DNA of 34,638 nucleotides from an uncultured Bacteroidia bacterium (GCA_903850335.1 CAINLJ010000101.1:1-34638); one strand, 5' to 3'. Positions 25,360 through 34,227 are shown, counted from the first letter of the stretch. Notes: generated by a model from the sequence alone, not told the origin. Translations and numbers: made by a program.

Positions 25360-25839
25360 ATGGGCAAAATTACTTATGTTTCTGCCGAGGGCTTAAAAAA
25401 GCTTAAGGCAGAGCTGGATCAGATGGTCAATGTCGAAAGACCGGCTATTTCCAGAAATATAGGGGAAGCAATTGAAAAGGGAGATATCTCTGAAAATGCA
25501 GAGTACGATGCGGCTAAAGATGCTCAAGGCATGCTTGAAGCTAAAATTGCGCTTTTACAGGCTCAGCTTGCGAGTGCCCGTATCATTGACCAGTCAAAAA
25601 TTGAAACTGATGTTGTCCAGATAATGAACAAGGTCACAATTAAAAATGGTAAGAACAATTCTACAATGACCTATACAATAGTTTCCGAACATGAAGCTGA
25701 TTTAAAAATTGGAAAAATAAGTGTCAATACACCCATTGCTCAAGGACTGTTAGGTAAAAGAGTAGGTGATACTGTTGAGATAAAAGTTCCCTCAGGAATA
25801 ATACCATTTGAGATAATAAACATTGAATTAGGTATTTAA
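25360..25839 (+). CDS. greA: transcription elongation factor GreA
   Basis: Rescues backtracked RNA polymerase by stimulating transcript cleavage. It has 159 residues from the ATG at 25360 (MGKITYVSAEGLKKLKAEL). The open frame extends to a TTG at 25276, but that lies in the promoter and adds 28 foreign residues. The N-terminal coiled coil carries the acidic tip GDISENAEYDAA (41-52, D42 and E45). The C-terminal FKBP-like domain includes SVNTPIAQGLLGKRVGDTVEIKVP. The leader holds a terminator-like hairpin. The HIT gene starts 20 bases downstream. Confidence 0.96.
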   Translation: MGKITYVSAEGLKKLKAELDQMVNVERPAISRNIGEAIEKGDISENAEYDAAKDAQGMLEAKIALLQAQLASARIIDQSKIETDVVQIMNKVTIKNGKNNSTMTYTIVSEHEADLKIGKISVNTPIAQGLLGKRVGDTVEIKVPSGIIPFEIINIELGI

Positions 25840-25859
25840 CTAAACTGGACACTGACTGA

Positions 25860-26255
25860 ATGTCAACGATTTTCTCAAAAATTGTAAATGGCGAGATTCC
25901 GTGTTACAAAATAGCCGAGAACGATAATTTCCTTGCTTTTTTGGATATTTTCCCAATTGCAAAAGGTCATGTCCTGGTTATTCCCAAAAAAGAAACTGAC
26001 TACCTGTTTGATTTAGAAGATCAGGACCTTAGTGAATTGATATTATTTTCCAAAACTGTTGCAGCAGGACTTAAGAATGCAATTCCTTGCAGAAAAGTTG
26101 GTGTAGCAGTCCTGGGACTTGAAGTTGCCCATGCTCATATTCACTTGATTCCACTCAACTCTGAGAGTGATATAAACTTCCTAAAACCAAAATTAAAGTT
26201 CTCATCCGGTGAATTTGTTGAGATCGCCGCTAAGATCTCGAAGGAAATAATCTGA
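25860..26255 (+). CDS. HIT family nucleotide-binding protein
   Basis: A 131-residue histidine-triad protein (HINT/Fhit-like). Such enzymes hydrolyse nucleoside phosphoramidates or dinucleoside polyphosphates. The N-terminus STIFSKIVNGEIPCYKIAE and middle GHVLVIPKKE are typical. The triad HAHIHLIP has H91, H93 and H95. The physiological substrate is not known. It follows greA in the same transcript and converges on ruvC with only 8 bases between stops. Confidence 0.93.
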   Translation: MSTIFSKIVNGEIPCYKIAENDNFLAFLDIFPIAKGHVLVIPKKETDYLFDLEDQDLSELILFSKTVAAGLKNAIPCRKVGVAVLGLEVAHAHIHLIPLNSESDINFLKPKLKFSSGEFVEIAAKISKEII

Positions 26256-26263
26256 AGTTGAAA

Positions 26264-26815
26264 TTATTTTACCCTCCCAGGATTTTTTCGGATAAATTCC
26301 TCCCAATTTTTAACTGTTCCACCCCTGGCCGGGTTTTTTAATTGGAGAAAATGACAGACTGCCGTCGCAAGTCCATCCGTTGCATCCAGATCATCAGGCA
26401 TTATTTCAAGATCATACATCTGTTTTAAAAAATATGCAACCTGCTCCTTTGTGGCAGATCCATTTCCCGTAATTGATTGTTTAATTCGTAAGGGTGCGTA
26501 TTCAAAGATAGGGATATTTCTATAGAGTGATGCTGCCATTGCAACTCCCTGAGCTCGTCCGAGCTTTAACATTGACTGCACATTTTTGCCAAAAAAAGGT
26601 GCTTCGAGGGCTGTTTCGTCGGGTTTATACTGGTCGACCAAATACAAGGTTCGGTTGAAGATATGGCTTAACTTTTGGTAGTGCCCTGAAAAACCTGAAG
26701 TTTTGACCACCCCAAGAGCTATAACCTGAGCCTTGCCTTTTGTAACTTTAAGTACACCATATCCCATAATATTTGACCCGGGATCGATACCTAATATGGT
26801 TCTGTTTATTTCCAA
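26264..26815 (-). CDS. ruvC: Holliday junction endonuclease RuvC
   Basis: Resolves Holliday junctions with RuvAB. It has 183 residues and an RNase H-like fold. The four acidic active-site residues are D11 in LGIDPGS, E71 in ALEAPFF, and D144 and D147 in DDLDATDGLATA. The start is a TTG at 26815 preceded by AAGAGA; no in-frame ATG exists before the active-site Asp. ruvA and ruvB are not in the window. Confidence 0.95.
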   Translation of the reverse strand: MEINRTILGIDPGSNIMGYGVLKVTKGKAQVIALGVVKTSGFSGHYQKLSHIFNRTLYLVDQYKPDETALEAPFFGKNVQSMLKLGRAQGVAMAASLYRNIPIFEYAPLRIKQSITGNGSATKEQVAYFLKQMYDLEIMPDDLDATDGLATAVCHFLQLKNPARGGTVKNWEEFIRKNPGRVK

Positions 26816-26903
26816 TCTCTTATTTTTTCAAGCTTAGTATTAAATATCAATTTTTCAGGGTGGATTGCAATTTATCCGGTATATTTTCGAGCCTTACAAA
26901 TAA

Positions 26904-27860
26904 TTAAATTGCTGATGCAAAAGGGAGATTTTCGAGGTCAACATTTCCTCCTGAGAGGATGACCCCAACCCGAAGATTTCGGAATAGAGGTTCATTTTCA
27001 AGGATTGCAGCTAATGGTACAGCAGAAGATGGTTCAATAATTATTTTCATTCTTTCCCAAATCAGACGCATTGCCTGAATGATAGACTCTTCTGATACAG
27101 TGATTATCTCATCTACATCCCTGCTGATTATTGCAAAGTTGATCTCACCAAGCGAGGTAAGCAAACCGTCAGCTATTGTCTTCGGTTGATGGGAAGGGAT
27201 AATGTGACCTGCCTTAAAAGATCTGTAAGCATCATCAGCTCCTGCCGGTTCGGCTGCAATTACGCGGCAGGAAGAAGAAAGTGATTTTGCGGCTAATGCT
27301 GTACCTGATAACAAACCGCCGCCGCCAACAGGACACATGATAACATCAAGGTTAGGAAATAATTCAATAAGTTCTTTTGCCGCAGTCCCCTGGCCCGCAA
27401 TAACACGGACGTTGTTGTACGGGTGGATAACCTCTATCTCTTTTTGTAAAACAATTTGGTTTAATGTCCTTTCTCTTGCCTCAAGTGTCGGCTCACAATA
27501 AGTTATTATTCCTCCATAACCTGAAACTGCGATCTTCTTTATTTCAGTTGATGTTGAAGGCATTACGATATGAGCTTTTATTCCTCTCATCGAAGCTGCC
27601 AGGGCCAACGCAGCGGCATGATTTCCTGACGAATGTGTGCCAACACCTTTTGAGGCCTGCAAATCACTTAAGGAAAAGATGGCGTTACATGCCCCCCGAA
27701 ATTTAAAAGCACCGGTCTTCTGAAGATTCTCACATTTGAAGTATAACTCACTTCCGGTTATCCTGTTAATTGCAGAACTAGTCATTACAGGAGTCCGGTG
27801 GATGAATTTCTCAATTAGGTTATGAGCCTTAATTATATCCTGAAAATCGGGAAGTATCAC
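26904..27860 (-). CDS. PLP-dependent threonine/serine dehydratase or serine racemase
   Basis: Fold-type II PLP enzyme of 318 residues. The Schiff-base lysine is K53 in FKFRGA. The phosphate loop is PVGGGGLLSG (about 177-186), and LSGGNVDL is near the end. It lacks the C-terminal ACT regulatory domain of biosynthetic IlvA. SSGNH (87-91) and the E-x3-A-x-D pattern in EPAGADD, a divalent metal site in serine racemases, lean toward serine racemase or hydroxyaspartate ammonia-lyase. The start is a GTG at 27860 that overlaps the upstream stop by 4 bases (GTGA), so the two genes are translationally coupled. Confidence 0.88.
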   Translation of the reverse strand: MILPDFQDIIKAHNLIEKFIHRTPVMTSSAINRITGSELYFKCENLQKTGAFKFRGACNAIFSLSDLQASKGVGTHSSGNHAAALALAASMRGIKAHIVMPSTSTEIKKIAVSGYGGIITYCEPTLEARERTLNQIVLQKEIEVIHPYNNVRVIAGQGTAAKELIELFPNLDVIMCPVGGGGLLSGTALAAKSLSSSCRVIAAEPAGADDAYRSFKAGHIIPSHQPKTIADGLLTSLGEINFAIISRDVDEIITVSEESIIQAMRLIWERMKIIIEPSSAVPLAAILENEPLFRNLRVGVILSGGNVDLENLPFASAI

Positions 27861-28639
27861 AGTTTTGGTGGTTTCTCTTTTGATTTCTTGTCAATATATT
27901 CAATAAGTAACTCACGGATCCGCTTTTCTACATCATAAGTAGACGCATTTACAGGCAGTCCATTAAATGCATTGCAATAAAGCATGAAATCTTCTAAAGC
28001 ATCTCCTTCAAGACCGGATACTTTCTGAATTACATCTTTATTATAGACAATTGAAAATATCTGCCAGTCTTTCTCTGAATGAATAGCCGACAGGGTAGCC
28101 CTTTTTTGCTTTTCGTCCTTACTTGTATAATATGAAATATAAGACAACGGATTGGAAAGAGCAGCAAGTTTTCGCGGTTTCGATGCGAAATAGTCACTGC
28201 GCAATTCAACCGGCACAGTGGGTGATTTTCCAACAGGTATTCCATTCATATTAACTTTAGGTCCGCTTCCCTGAACTTCTACCTGATTTAATAATATTCT
28301 AACCGGAGATAATGCAATCTTGAATAACCCGTTTTCCGAATTTATTATTTCACTTACAGGTACCCTTTTGTCTTTGTAATTAAGAGATTTAAATGTAATT
28401 GTATCCATAGGGTCTGCCTGGATCGCGAATTTACCGCTCGCATCTGTCATAGTGCCACCTCGAATCCGCATGATCAGTACTTGTACATAGCCAATATTTT
28501 CCTTTGTTGACTCATCAATAACCTGCCCTTTTACATTAACCATATCCTCCGGAAAGAACAACTGGCAATGACCTTTAAACTGGTTTCCCAGTATCAGGAA
28601 CAGAATTATTGAAGCGATACGAATGTTTCTTATTGTCAT
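27857..28639 (-). CDS. CarboxypepD_reg-like domain secreted protein
   Basis: A 260-residue exported protein with a signal peptide at 1-25 (IASIILFLILG core). Residues about 34-120 form a carboxypeptidase-regulatory-like beta-sandwich: VNVKGQVIDESTKENIGYVQV, GGTMTDASGKFAIQADPMDTITFKSLNY. In Bacteroidota this fold usually heads SusC-like receptors, but here no barrel follows. A C-terminal part of about 120 residues has NPLSYISYYTSKDEKQKR and is otherwise unrecognised. It is likely periplasmic or surface-associated. It is coupled to the PLP enzyme gene downstream by a GTGA overlap, although a functional link is not obvious. Confidence 0.75.
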   Translation of the reverse strand: MTIRNIRIASIILFLILGNQFKGHCQLFFPEDMVNVKGQVIDESTKENIGYVQVLIMRIRGGTMTDASGKFAIQADPMDTITFKSLNYKDKRVPVSEIINSENGLFKIALSPVRILLNQVEVQGSGPKVNMNGIPVGKSPTVPVELRSDYFASKPRKLAALSNPLSYISYYTSKDEKQKRATLSAIHSEKDWQIFSIVYNKDVIQKVSGLEGDALEDFMLYCNAFNGLPVNASTYDVEKRIRELLIEYIDKKSKEKPPKL

Positions 28640-28815
28640 ATGGAATGCCGTTGATCTGATAAAACTACAAAACAGTCAGTTATTTACTTTACTCTTAGCC
28701 TTAGTGCGCAAATCGATTTAATGATGTTAAATATTCTGTTTTGGTTGTCTTTGTGATGTAAAATTATAAATATTACATGATCAGTGTACTATATATTTAA
28801 GGTTCTTGAAGTTTA

Positions 28816-30048
28816 CTAATATTTGAGGTTCTTGATCCGGTCCATTGCCTTCAGGACATTTGCACGGTCTGCAAAAGCGGAGAACCTGAAATATCCTTCT
28901 CCAGACGGGCCAAATCCTGATCCGGGAGTCCCTACAACATTTGTTTCATGGAGTAATTTGTCGAAAAACTCCCACGAAGTCAGATTACTTTTGGTCTTGA
29001 CCCAAACATAAGGAGCATTAATTCCTCCAAAGACGGTGTATCCTTGCTCAGACAGACTTTTTCTGATAATTGCGGCATTCCCGAGGTAGTAACTTATTAA
29101 TTCTTTAACCTCCTTCTTTCCTTGCTCAGAGTAAATTGCCGCCGCCGCTTTTTGTACGGGGTAGGAGACTCCATTGAATTTTGTTGTGTGGCGACGCATC
29201 CATAGTGGTTTAACCGCAACCGGATTTCCTTGTTGATCAAAGGCAAACAACTCATTGGGTATCACAGTAAATGCACATCTGGTGCCGGTAAATCCGGCAG
29301 TCTTTGAGAAGCTCCGGAATTCAATTGCAACGCTTTTCGCTCCTTCAATTTCAAAAATGGAATGAGGAATATTATCTTCCGTTATGTACGCCTCATAGGC
29401 CGCATCATAAAGTATTATACTCTTGTTCGCAATTGCATAATCAACCCACATTTTAAGTATTTCCTTTGTAGCTACTGTTCCTGTAGGATTGTTTGGGAAG
29501 CAAAGGAAAATAAGATCAGCTCTTTTGGATGGTAATTCAGGAACAAACCCGTTAGACTCATTACAAGGCATATAAACGATATTGTCAAAGTAGCCGTTTG
29601 GCTGACAAATGCCTGTCTTTCCTGACATAACTGTAGTGTCTGCATAAACGGGATAAACAGGATCGCAAATGGCAATAATGTTTTCATTTCCAAAAATCTC
29701 CTGAATATTTCCTGTATCACATTTTGAACCATCCGATACAAAAATCTCATCCGCTGAAATAGAAACTCCTCTCAGCAGATAGTCATTTATTGCTATGGCT
29801 TCACGTAAAAAGTCATACCCCTGCTCCGGGCCATAACCTTTGAAAGTATCTTTATTCCCCATTTCCTCTACTCCTTCATGAAATGCCTTAAGTACAGCGG
29901 GGGTTAATGGTTGTGTAACATCACCGATTCCCATCCGGATAATATTCTTGTCCGGATTTGCAGATGCAAATTCTCTAACCCTGCGTCCAATTTCGGGGAA
30001 TAAATATCCAGCTTTTAATTTTAAATAGTTTTCGTTAATGAATGCCAT
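28816..30048 (-). CDS. dapL: LL-diaminopimelate aminotransferase
   Basis: Class I/II aminotransferase of 410 residues. It converts tetrahydrodipicolinate directly to LL-diaminopimelate in lysine and peptidoglycan synthesis. The N-terminus [21 protein letters not shown] and [10 protein letters not shown] are DapL features. The PLP lysine is K249 in [25 protein letters not shown] (182-194) and YDAAYEAYI are also typical. The DapL route replaces the succinylase or acetylase branch, and Bacteroidota commonly use it. It is divergent from aspartate kinase, the first enzyme of the pathway. Confidence 0.95.
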   Translation of the reverse strand: MAFINENYLKLKAGYLFPEIGRRVREFASANPDKNIIRMGIGDVTQPLTPAVLKAFHEGVEEMGNKDTFKGYGPEQGYDFLREAIAINDYLLRGVSISADEIFVSDGSKCDTGNIQEIFGNENIIAICDPVYPVYADTTVMSGKTGICQPNGYFDNIVYMPCNESNGFVPELPSKRADLIFLCFPNNPTGTVATKEILKMWVDYAIANKSIILYDAAYEAYITEDNIPHSIFEIEGAKSVAIEFRSFSKTAGFTGTRCAFTVIPNELFAFDQQGNPVAVKPLWMRRHTTKFNGVSYPVQKAAAAIYSEQGKKEVKELISYYLGNAAIIRKSLSEQGYTVFGGINAPYVWVKTKSNLTSWEFFDKLLHETNVVGTPGSGFGPSGEGYFRFSAFADRANVLKAMDRIKNLKY

Positions 30049-30100
30049 GTAAGTAATTGTGATATTGTTATTTATAATTCTTTAAATCAGATAAGGGGAG

Positions 30101-30108
30101 CAAAGATA
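30101..30108 (-). promoter_or_regulatory. promoter -7 box for dapL
   Basis: The minus strand reads TATCTTTG, a full match, about 52 bases before the dapL ATG. No properly spaced TTG is seen. I see no lysine riboswitch in the 151-base divergent gap and no clear TAnnTTTG box for aspartate kinase. Confidence 0.5.
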
Positions 30109-30199
30109 CAAAATATTTTTCTGAGACACTTTTATCACAAAAGTTAATACTTTTATATGAATAATGGTGTTCAAAATTTTGTATTGTAATTCCAGGTTT

Positions 30200-31456
30200 A
30201 TGAAAATATTCAAGTTTGGTGGCGCTTCTGTAAAAGATGCAAAGGGGGTAAAAAATCTGGCTTCTATTCTCCTTGGTTATCAGGATAATCTGGTTATTGT
30301 GGTGTCTGCTATGGGTAAAACGACTAATGCTCTTGAAACTCTTACGAAGTACTACTTTTCGGGTAATTCAGAAGGTATTAATAAAGAAATGAACACATTA
30401 CGCAGTTATCATTTCCAGATTACCGATGAACTGTTTGACAATCCGCAGCATCCTGTTCGCCATGAAATTGAAGCTGACTTTGAAATCCTTGAATCCCGTC
30501 TTAGCCATTCTCCATCCCTGGAATATGATTACGAATACGACCAGATTGTTTCACTGGGCGAAATATTTTCAACAAAGATTGTAAGTGCATATCTTAATTT
30601 TAAGGGAATTTTAAATCAATGGATGGATATCAGGCATGGACTAAGAACTGATGCTACATGGAGAGAGGCAAATATCGATGGTGGACTCTCTTCTGAATTA
30701 ATATCTGAACAATTTAACTTCGAAAAAACACATAAATATGTGACTCAGGGATTTATCGGTGCCACACTAACGGACCAGACGACTACCCTGGGTCGTGAAG
30801 GGTCGGATTTTACAGCAGCCGTTATTGCTAATTTTTTAAACGCTGAAAGTGTTACGATATGGAAGGATGTTCCGGGAATTATGAATGCTGATCCGAATAA
30901 ATTTGACAAAACCCAAAAGTTGGATATGCTGTCGTACCGCGAGGCGGTTGAAATGACCTATTATGGAGCTAAGGTTATCCATCCCAAGACAATGAAGCCG
31001 CTGGTAGAAAAAGATATACCACTTTATGTCCGCTCATTTCTCAAACCTGGTGAAAATGGCTCTGTTATTTGCAGAATCGACCATGTTATGAATTACGTAC
31101 CGGTTTTTATAACTAAGGAAGATCTCATTCTGATTACAATATCTCCAATTGACTTTTCATTTATTGCGGAAGAAAGTATAAGTAAGATTTATACCCTTTT
31201 CGCACAATACCGTATAAAAGTAAACCTGGTGCAACAATCGGCAATGAACTTCTCAGTAGCGATTGACCGCCCGGAAAGAGGGTTTGAAAAACTAATAACT
31301 GAATTAAAGCGGAGATTTGTGGTTTATTATAACGAAGGACTCGAACTAATGACGATAAGATATTATAATGAGGATGTAATTAGGGAGATGACAGGTACGC
31401 GAACAGTCTTTGTCGCCCAACGTACACGAACAACAGCGAGATTTTTAATGAAATAG
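30200..31456 (+). CDS. monofunctional aspartate kinase
   Basis: Phosphorylates aspartate in the first step of the lysine, threonine and methionine branch. It has 418 residues from the ATG at 30200, placing the motif KFGGAS at residues 5-10. An ATG at 30164 would add 12 non-family residues. Other motifs are VIVVSAMGKTTNALE, TTLGREGSDFTAA (nucleotide/aspartate site) and WKDVPGIMNADPNK. The C-terminal ACT region includes LITISPIDFSFIAEE and KVNLVQQSAMNFSVAID, so feedback control is likely. No homoserine dehydrogenase is fused. Its last 12 bases overlap the convergent lipoprotein gene. Confidence 0.93.
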   Translation: MKIFKFGGASVKDAKGVKNLASILLGYQDNLVIVVSAMGKTTNALETLTKYYFSGNSEGINKEMNTLRSYHFQITDELFDNPQHPVRHEIEADFEILESRLSHSPSLEYDYEYDQIVSLGEIFSTKIVSAYLNFKGILNQWMDIRHGLRTDATWREANIDGGLSSELISEQFNFEKTHKYVTQGFIGATLTDQTTTLGREGSDFTAAVIANFLNAESVTIWKDVPGIMNADPNKFDKTQKLDMLSYREAVEMTYYGAKVIHPKTMKPLVEKDIPLYVRSFLKPGENGSVICRIDHVMNYVPVFITKEDLILITISPIDFSFIAEESISKIYTLFAQYRIKVNLVQQSAMNFSVAIDRPERGFEKLITELKRRFVVYYNEGLELMTIRYYNEDVIREMTGTRTVFVAQRTRTTARFLMK

Positions 31457-31981
31457 CTTGTCTTCAGGCTGTTTCTGAAAAATTAATTTAAATATTGGTT
31501 TGTGTCCTCTTGATTTACCGGCCTGGTCGTAAACTTCATAAGACATAGTAACAGAGATAATATTTTTTGCCATTTTGGTTTCTTCTTTATCCCATAGCCA
31601 TTGCTCTTCGAACTGGATCTTACTTATGTTTTTTCGTGAAAACCCGCCATCTGTTTCCATTTGTTTCAGTTTGCTTACCGGGATTATTTCTCCTGTAAAA
31701 AAATCAACCGGTGTGGCTTTACCTTTATAGACTTCATCAAAAACCCTTTCAATAAATTCTTCCCTTTTAAAACCAGAGAGTCGTTCGACTTCCCATGAAT
31801 CTGTTGAATCACGGTTGGTGATAAACATATCATAAGAGATTTTTCCAAACTGTTCACCGACAGGAATTTTCATCCGCGATGGATTATCGCATGCACTTAA
31901 GAATACACACAGTATTGCCAAAAGATATAAACTAGGACTGATTGCGGTTAAACGTAAGTCTTTCTCCCTTGATCTGCTCAT
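31445..31981 (-). CDS. lipoprotein with GldN/PorN-like C-terminal region
   Basis: A 178-residue lipoprotein. I chose the ATG at 31981, which gives basic MSRSREKDLR, a hydrophobic core and lipobox FLSAC (C31). The frame also opens at an ATG at 32023. Either start lies inside the end of the dihydroorotase gene. The order FIERVFDEVYKGKATPVDF, then FEEQWLWDKEETKM (124-137), then a variable turn and RGHKPIFKLIF (158-168), recalls the layout of GldN/PorN. There, similar blocks read like a Lys-Glu-Trp-Phe-Phe-Asp-Lys segment followed by FRGxxPLFWI. GldN is a periplasmic ring component of the type IX secretion system. The match is from memory and weak, so a different lipoprotein family is possible. 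Confidence 0.6.
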   Translation of the reverse strand: MSRSREKDLRLTAISPSLYLLAILCVFLSACDNPSRMKIPVGEQFGKISYDMFITNRDSTDSWEVERLSGFKREEFIERVFDEVYKGKATPVDFFTGEIIPVSKLKQMETDGGFSRKNISKIQFEEQWLWDKEETKMAKNIISVTMSYEVYDQAGKSRGHKPIFKLIFQKQPEDKLFH

Positions 31982-33302
31982 GGAAAATCCCGGGTGTATT
32001 TGGATTGTTATTCTCATAAACAAGATTTCCGTTTACAAATGTCTGATTCACATAGTAATAAAAGGATTCGCCTTCGAAGGGTGACCATCCGCATTTCGAA
32101 AGAATATTTTCTTTCGAAACAGTCCATCGCGCAGCATCCACAAGAACCAGATCTGCCTTATAACCTTTTCTAATATATCCGCGTTTTTCAATCCCGAATA
32201 AATCAGCCGGGGCATGGCACATTTTTTCCACAACTTTTTCAAGTGAGATCTTTCCGTTTCTGCTCATTTCGAGCATCGCAACTAAAGAATGCTGAACAAG
32301 AGGCCCTCCTGAAGGAGATTTAAAGTACGACTGATCTTTCTCTTCAAGCGTATGAGGAGCATGATCTGTCGCTATAACATCAACTCTGTTTTCATTCACG
32401 CCTTTCATTAAAGCGAGTCGGTCATTTGCCGATTTAATTGAAGGATTCCATTTGATATGGGTTCCGTACTTTTCATAATCGGATTCCGAAAACCATAAAT
32501 GATGAACACAGACTTCATTTGTAATTTTTTTATTCTTAACCGGGCCTGCCTCAAATAATGCTATTTCCCCGGCAGTTGAGAGATGAAGAACGTGCAATCT
32601 TGTTCCAAATTTTTTGGCAAGCTCAACGGCTTTTGAGGTTGATTTGAAACAGGCGTTTGTATCCCTGATCTTGCAATGTTCGCTCATAGGTACCTCTTCA
32701 CCGAATTTTTCGCGGGCGGCAGCAATATTCGCCTGTATAATTTGCTCATCCTCACAATGGGTGGCAATCAACATTTTCGACTTAGAAAATAACGCAGAAA
32801 GAGTATCTAAATTATCTACAAGCATATTGCCCGTAGAAGAACCCATAAATACTTTGACCCCGCAAACTCTTGCTGCATCAGTCTTTAATAATTCATCCAG
32901 ATTGTCATTTGTAGCTCCAATGTAGAAAGAGTAATTTGCTAAGGAAACCTCAGAGGCACGCTGATATTTTTGTTCCAGTATCTCTTGCGTTGTCGCCTGA
33001 GGTAACGTATTCGGCATTTCCATAAATGAGGTTATTCCCCCTGCTATAGCTGCTCTGGACTCTGTTTCCAAATCCCCTTTATGTGTGAGTCCGGGATCTC
33101 TGAAATGAACCTGGTCGTCAATTACACCTGGAAGGAGGAACTTCCCATCTGCCTCAATTACTTCACATTGCGACAGGATGTTGACAGGGACAGCATCTCT
33201 GAATATTTTTTCAATAATGCCGTTTCGGATTAGAATACTTGTATCTCTTAAAATTTTACCTTCATTGATTACTCTGGCATCTTTAATAACGATGTCTTTC
33301 AT
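31932..33302 (-). CDS. pyrC: dihydroorotase
   Basis: Zinc amidohydrolase of pyrimidine synthesis closing carbamoyl-aspartate to dihydroorotate. It has 456 residues. Metal ligands are H66 in DDQVHFRDPG, carbamylated K150 in GVKVFMG, H182 in ATHCEDE, H240 in LHVLHLST, and D313 in IATDHAPHT. The usual DxHxH reads DDQVH, so the first His is Q64. I recall this as a variant of Bacteroidota enzymes, not damage. The gene symbol may be pyrC or a class I name. The last 50 bases overlap the downstream lipoprotein gene. The start is the ATG at 33302. Confidence 0.93.
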   Translation of the reverse strand: MKDIVIKDARVINEGKILRDTSILIRNGIIEKIFRDAVPVNILSQCEVIEADGKFLLPGVIDDQVHFRDPGLTHKGDLETESRAAIAGGITSFMEMPNTLPQATTQEILEQKYQRASEVSLANYSFYIGATNDNLDELLKTDAARVCGVKVFMGSSTGNMLVDNLDTLSALFSKSKMLIATHCEDEQIIQANIAAAREKFGEEVPMSEHCKIRDTNACFKSTSKAVELAKKFGTRLHVLHLSTAGEIALFEAGPVKNKKITNEVCVHHLWFSESDYEKYGTHIKWNPSIKSANDRLALMKGVNENRVDVIATDHAPHTLEEKDQSYFKSPSGGPLVQHSLVAMLEMSRNGKISLEKVVEKMCHAPADLFGIEKRGYIRKGYKADLVLVDAARWTVSKENILSKCGWSPFEGESFYYYVNQTFVNGNLVYENNNPNTPGIFHEQIKGERLTFNRNQS

Positions 33303-33427
33303 GATAAATTAAAAATTGTTTAGCGTTATAGTGGTAGTTTCTTTATTTTGAAGTGAAATTATATAAAAATAATGAATCAAAAGTTTTTAGACTAAAATTT
33401 TGTTTCTAATTTTTTGTCTGCTTCTGC

Positions 33428-34195
33428 TTAATTGGATTGGCTCACTGCATTGTCAGTAACTGCCTTTAGTTTGGTTTTCGTAAAAATGCTTCGGATTTTC
33501 ATTTTAATCACGCCATAAAAAGCTTCCCCAAAGATTCCACCGCTCATTTTGGAAGTTCCTTCCCGCCTGTCAGTGAAAATAATAGGAATTTCCAGAATTT
33601 TAAACCCATACTCCCAGGTCTTAAATTTCATTTCGATCTGGAAACCATATCCTTTCATCTTTATCTTTTCTAAATCCAAAGTCTCCAATACGGTATGGCG
33701 GTAGCATTTGAACCCGGCGGTTGTATCCATTATAGTCAATCCGGATATTTTCCTGACAAACATAGAGGCGAAATAGGACATCAGTACCCGTTTTAATGGC
33801 CAGTTAATTACATTTATTCCTGAAATGTAGCGTGATCCAATGACAAGATCTGCATGCTGATCAATACATGCCGCTCTGAGCCTCTGAAGATCGTTCGGAT
33901 CATGAGAGAAATCAGCATCCATTTCAAAAATATATTTGTAATGGTTACTCAATGCCCATCGAAATCCGGCAATGTAAGCAGTTCCCAATCCTAACTTTCC
34001 ACTGCGTTCAATCAAAAACAACCGATCTTTATTCTGCTCTATCAGATCCTTAACTATTAAAGCAGTACCGTCGGGGGAGTTATCATCTATTATAAGAATG
34101 TCAAATTCATCCTCAAGCGAAAACACTTTGCTTATAATTCGCGCTATGTTCTCTTTTTCGTTATAGGTTGGTATAATGACTAAGCAATCACACAC
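33428..34195 (-). CDS. polyprenol-phosphate glycosyltransferase (dolichol-P-mannose synthase-like)
   Basis: GT2-family transferase of 255 residues that moves a sugar from a nucleotide donor to polyprenyl phosphate. Motifs are VIIPTYNEKENI (6-17), IIDDNSPDG (35-43), EMDADFSHDP (91-100) with DxD, GSRYISG, and FKCYRHTVLE. The start is the GTG at 34195 (MCDCLVIIPTYNE), because the frame further up (TTG at 34279) adds 28 residues unlike the family. A possible promoter box lies 21 bases before it. There is no C-terminal membrane domain, unlike longer GtrB-like forms. It is 125 bases upstream of dihydroorotase. Confidence 0.88.
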   Translation of the reverse strand: MCDCLVIIPTYNEKENIARIISKVFSLEDEFDILIIDDNSPDGTALIVKDLIEQNKDRLFLIERSGKLGLGTAYIAGFRWALSNHYKYIFEMDADFSHDPNDLQRLRAACIDQHADLVIGSRYISGINVINWPLKRVLMSYFASMFVRKISGLTIMDTTAGFKCYRHTVLETLDLEKIKMKGYGFQIEMKFKTWEYGFKILEIPIIFTDRREGTSKMSGGIFGEAFYGVIKMKIRSIFTKTKLKAVTDNAVSQSN

Positions 34196-34216
34196 TTTAT
34201 TTATAATTTTTGAGCT

Positions 34217-34227
34217 TGTAAAAATAG
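34217..34227 (-). promoter_or_regulatory. possible promoter -7 variant for the glycosyltransferase gene
   Basis: The minus strand reads CTATTTTTACA, 21 bases before the GTG at 34195. The spacing is almost the same as at ribF. Confidence 0.3.

Noticed and set aside
28748-28790. Imperfect palindrome around ATGTAA and TTACAT as an operator
   Set aside because: Only 6 bp match in AT-rich DNA; chance is sufficient.
30164-30199. Upstream ATG for aspartate kinase
   Set aside because: It adds 12 residues before the family N-terminus KIFKFGG; the ATG at 30200 fits better.
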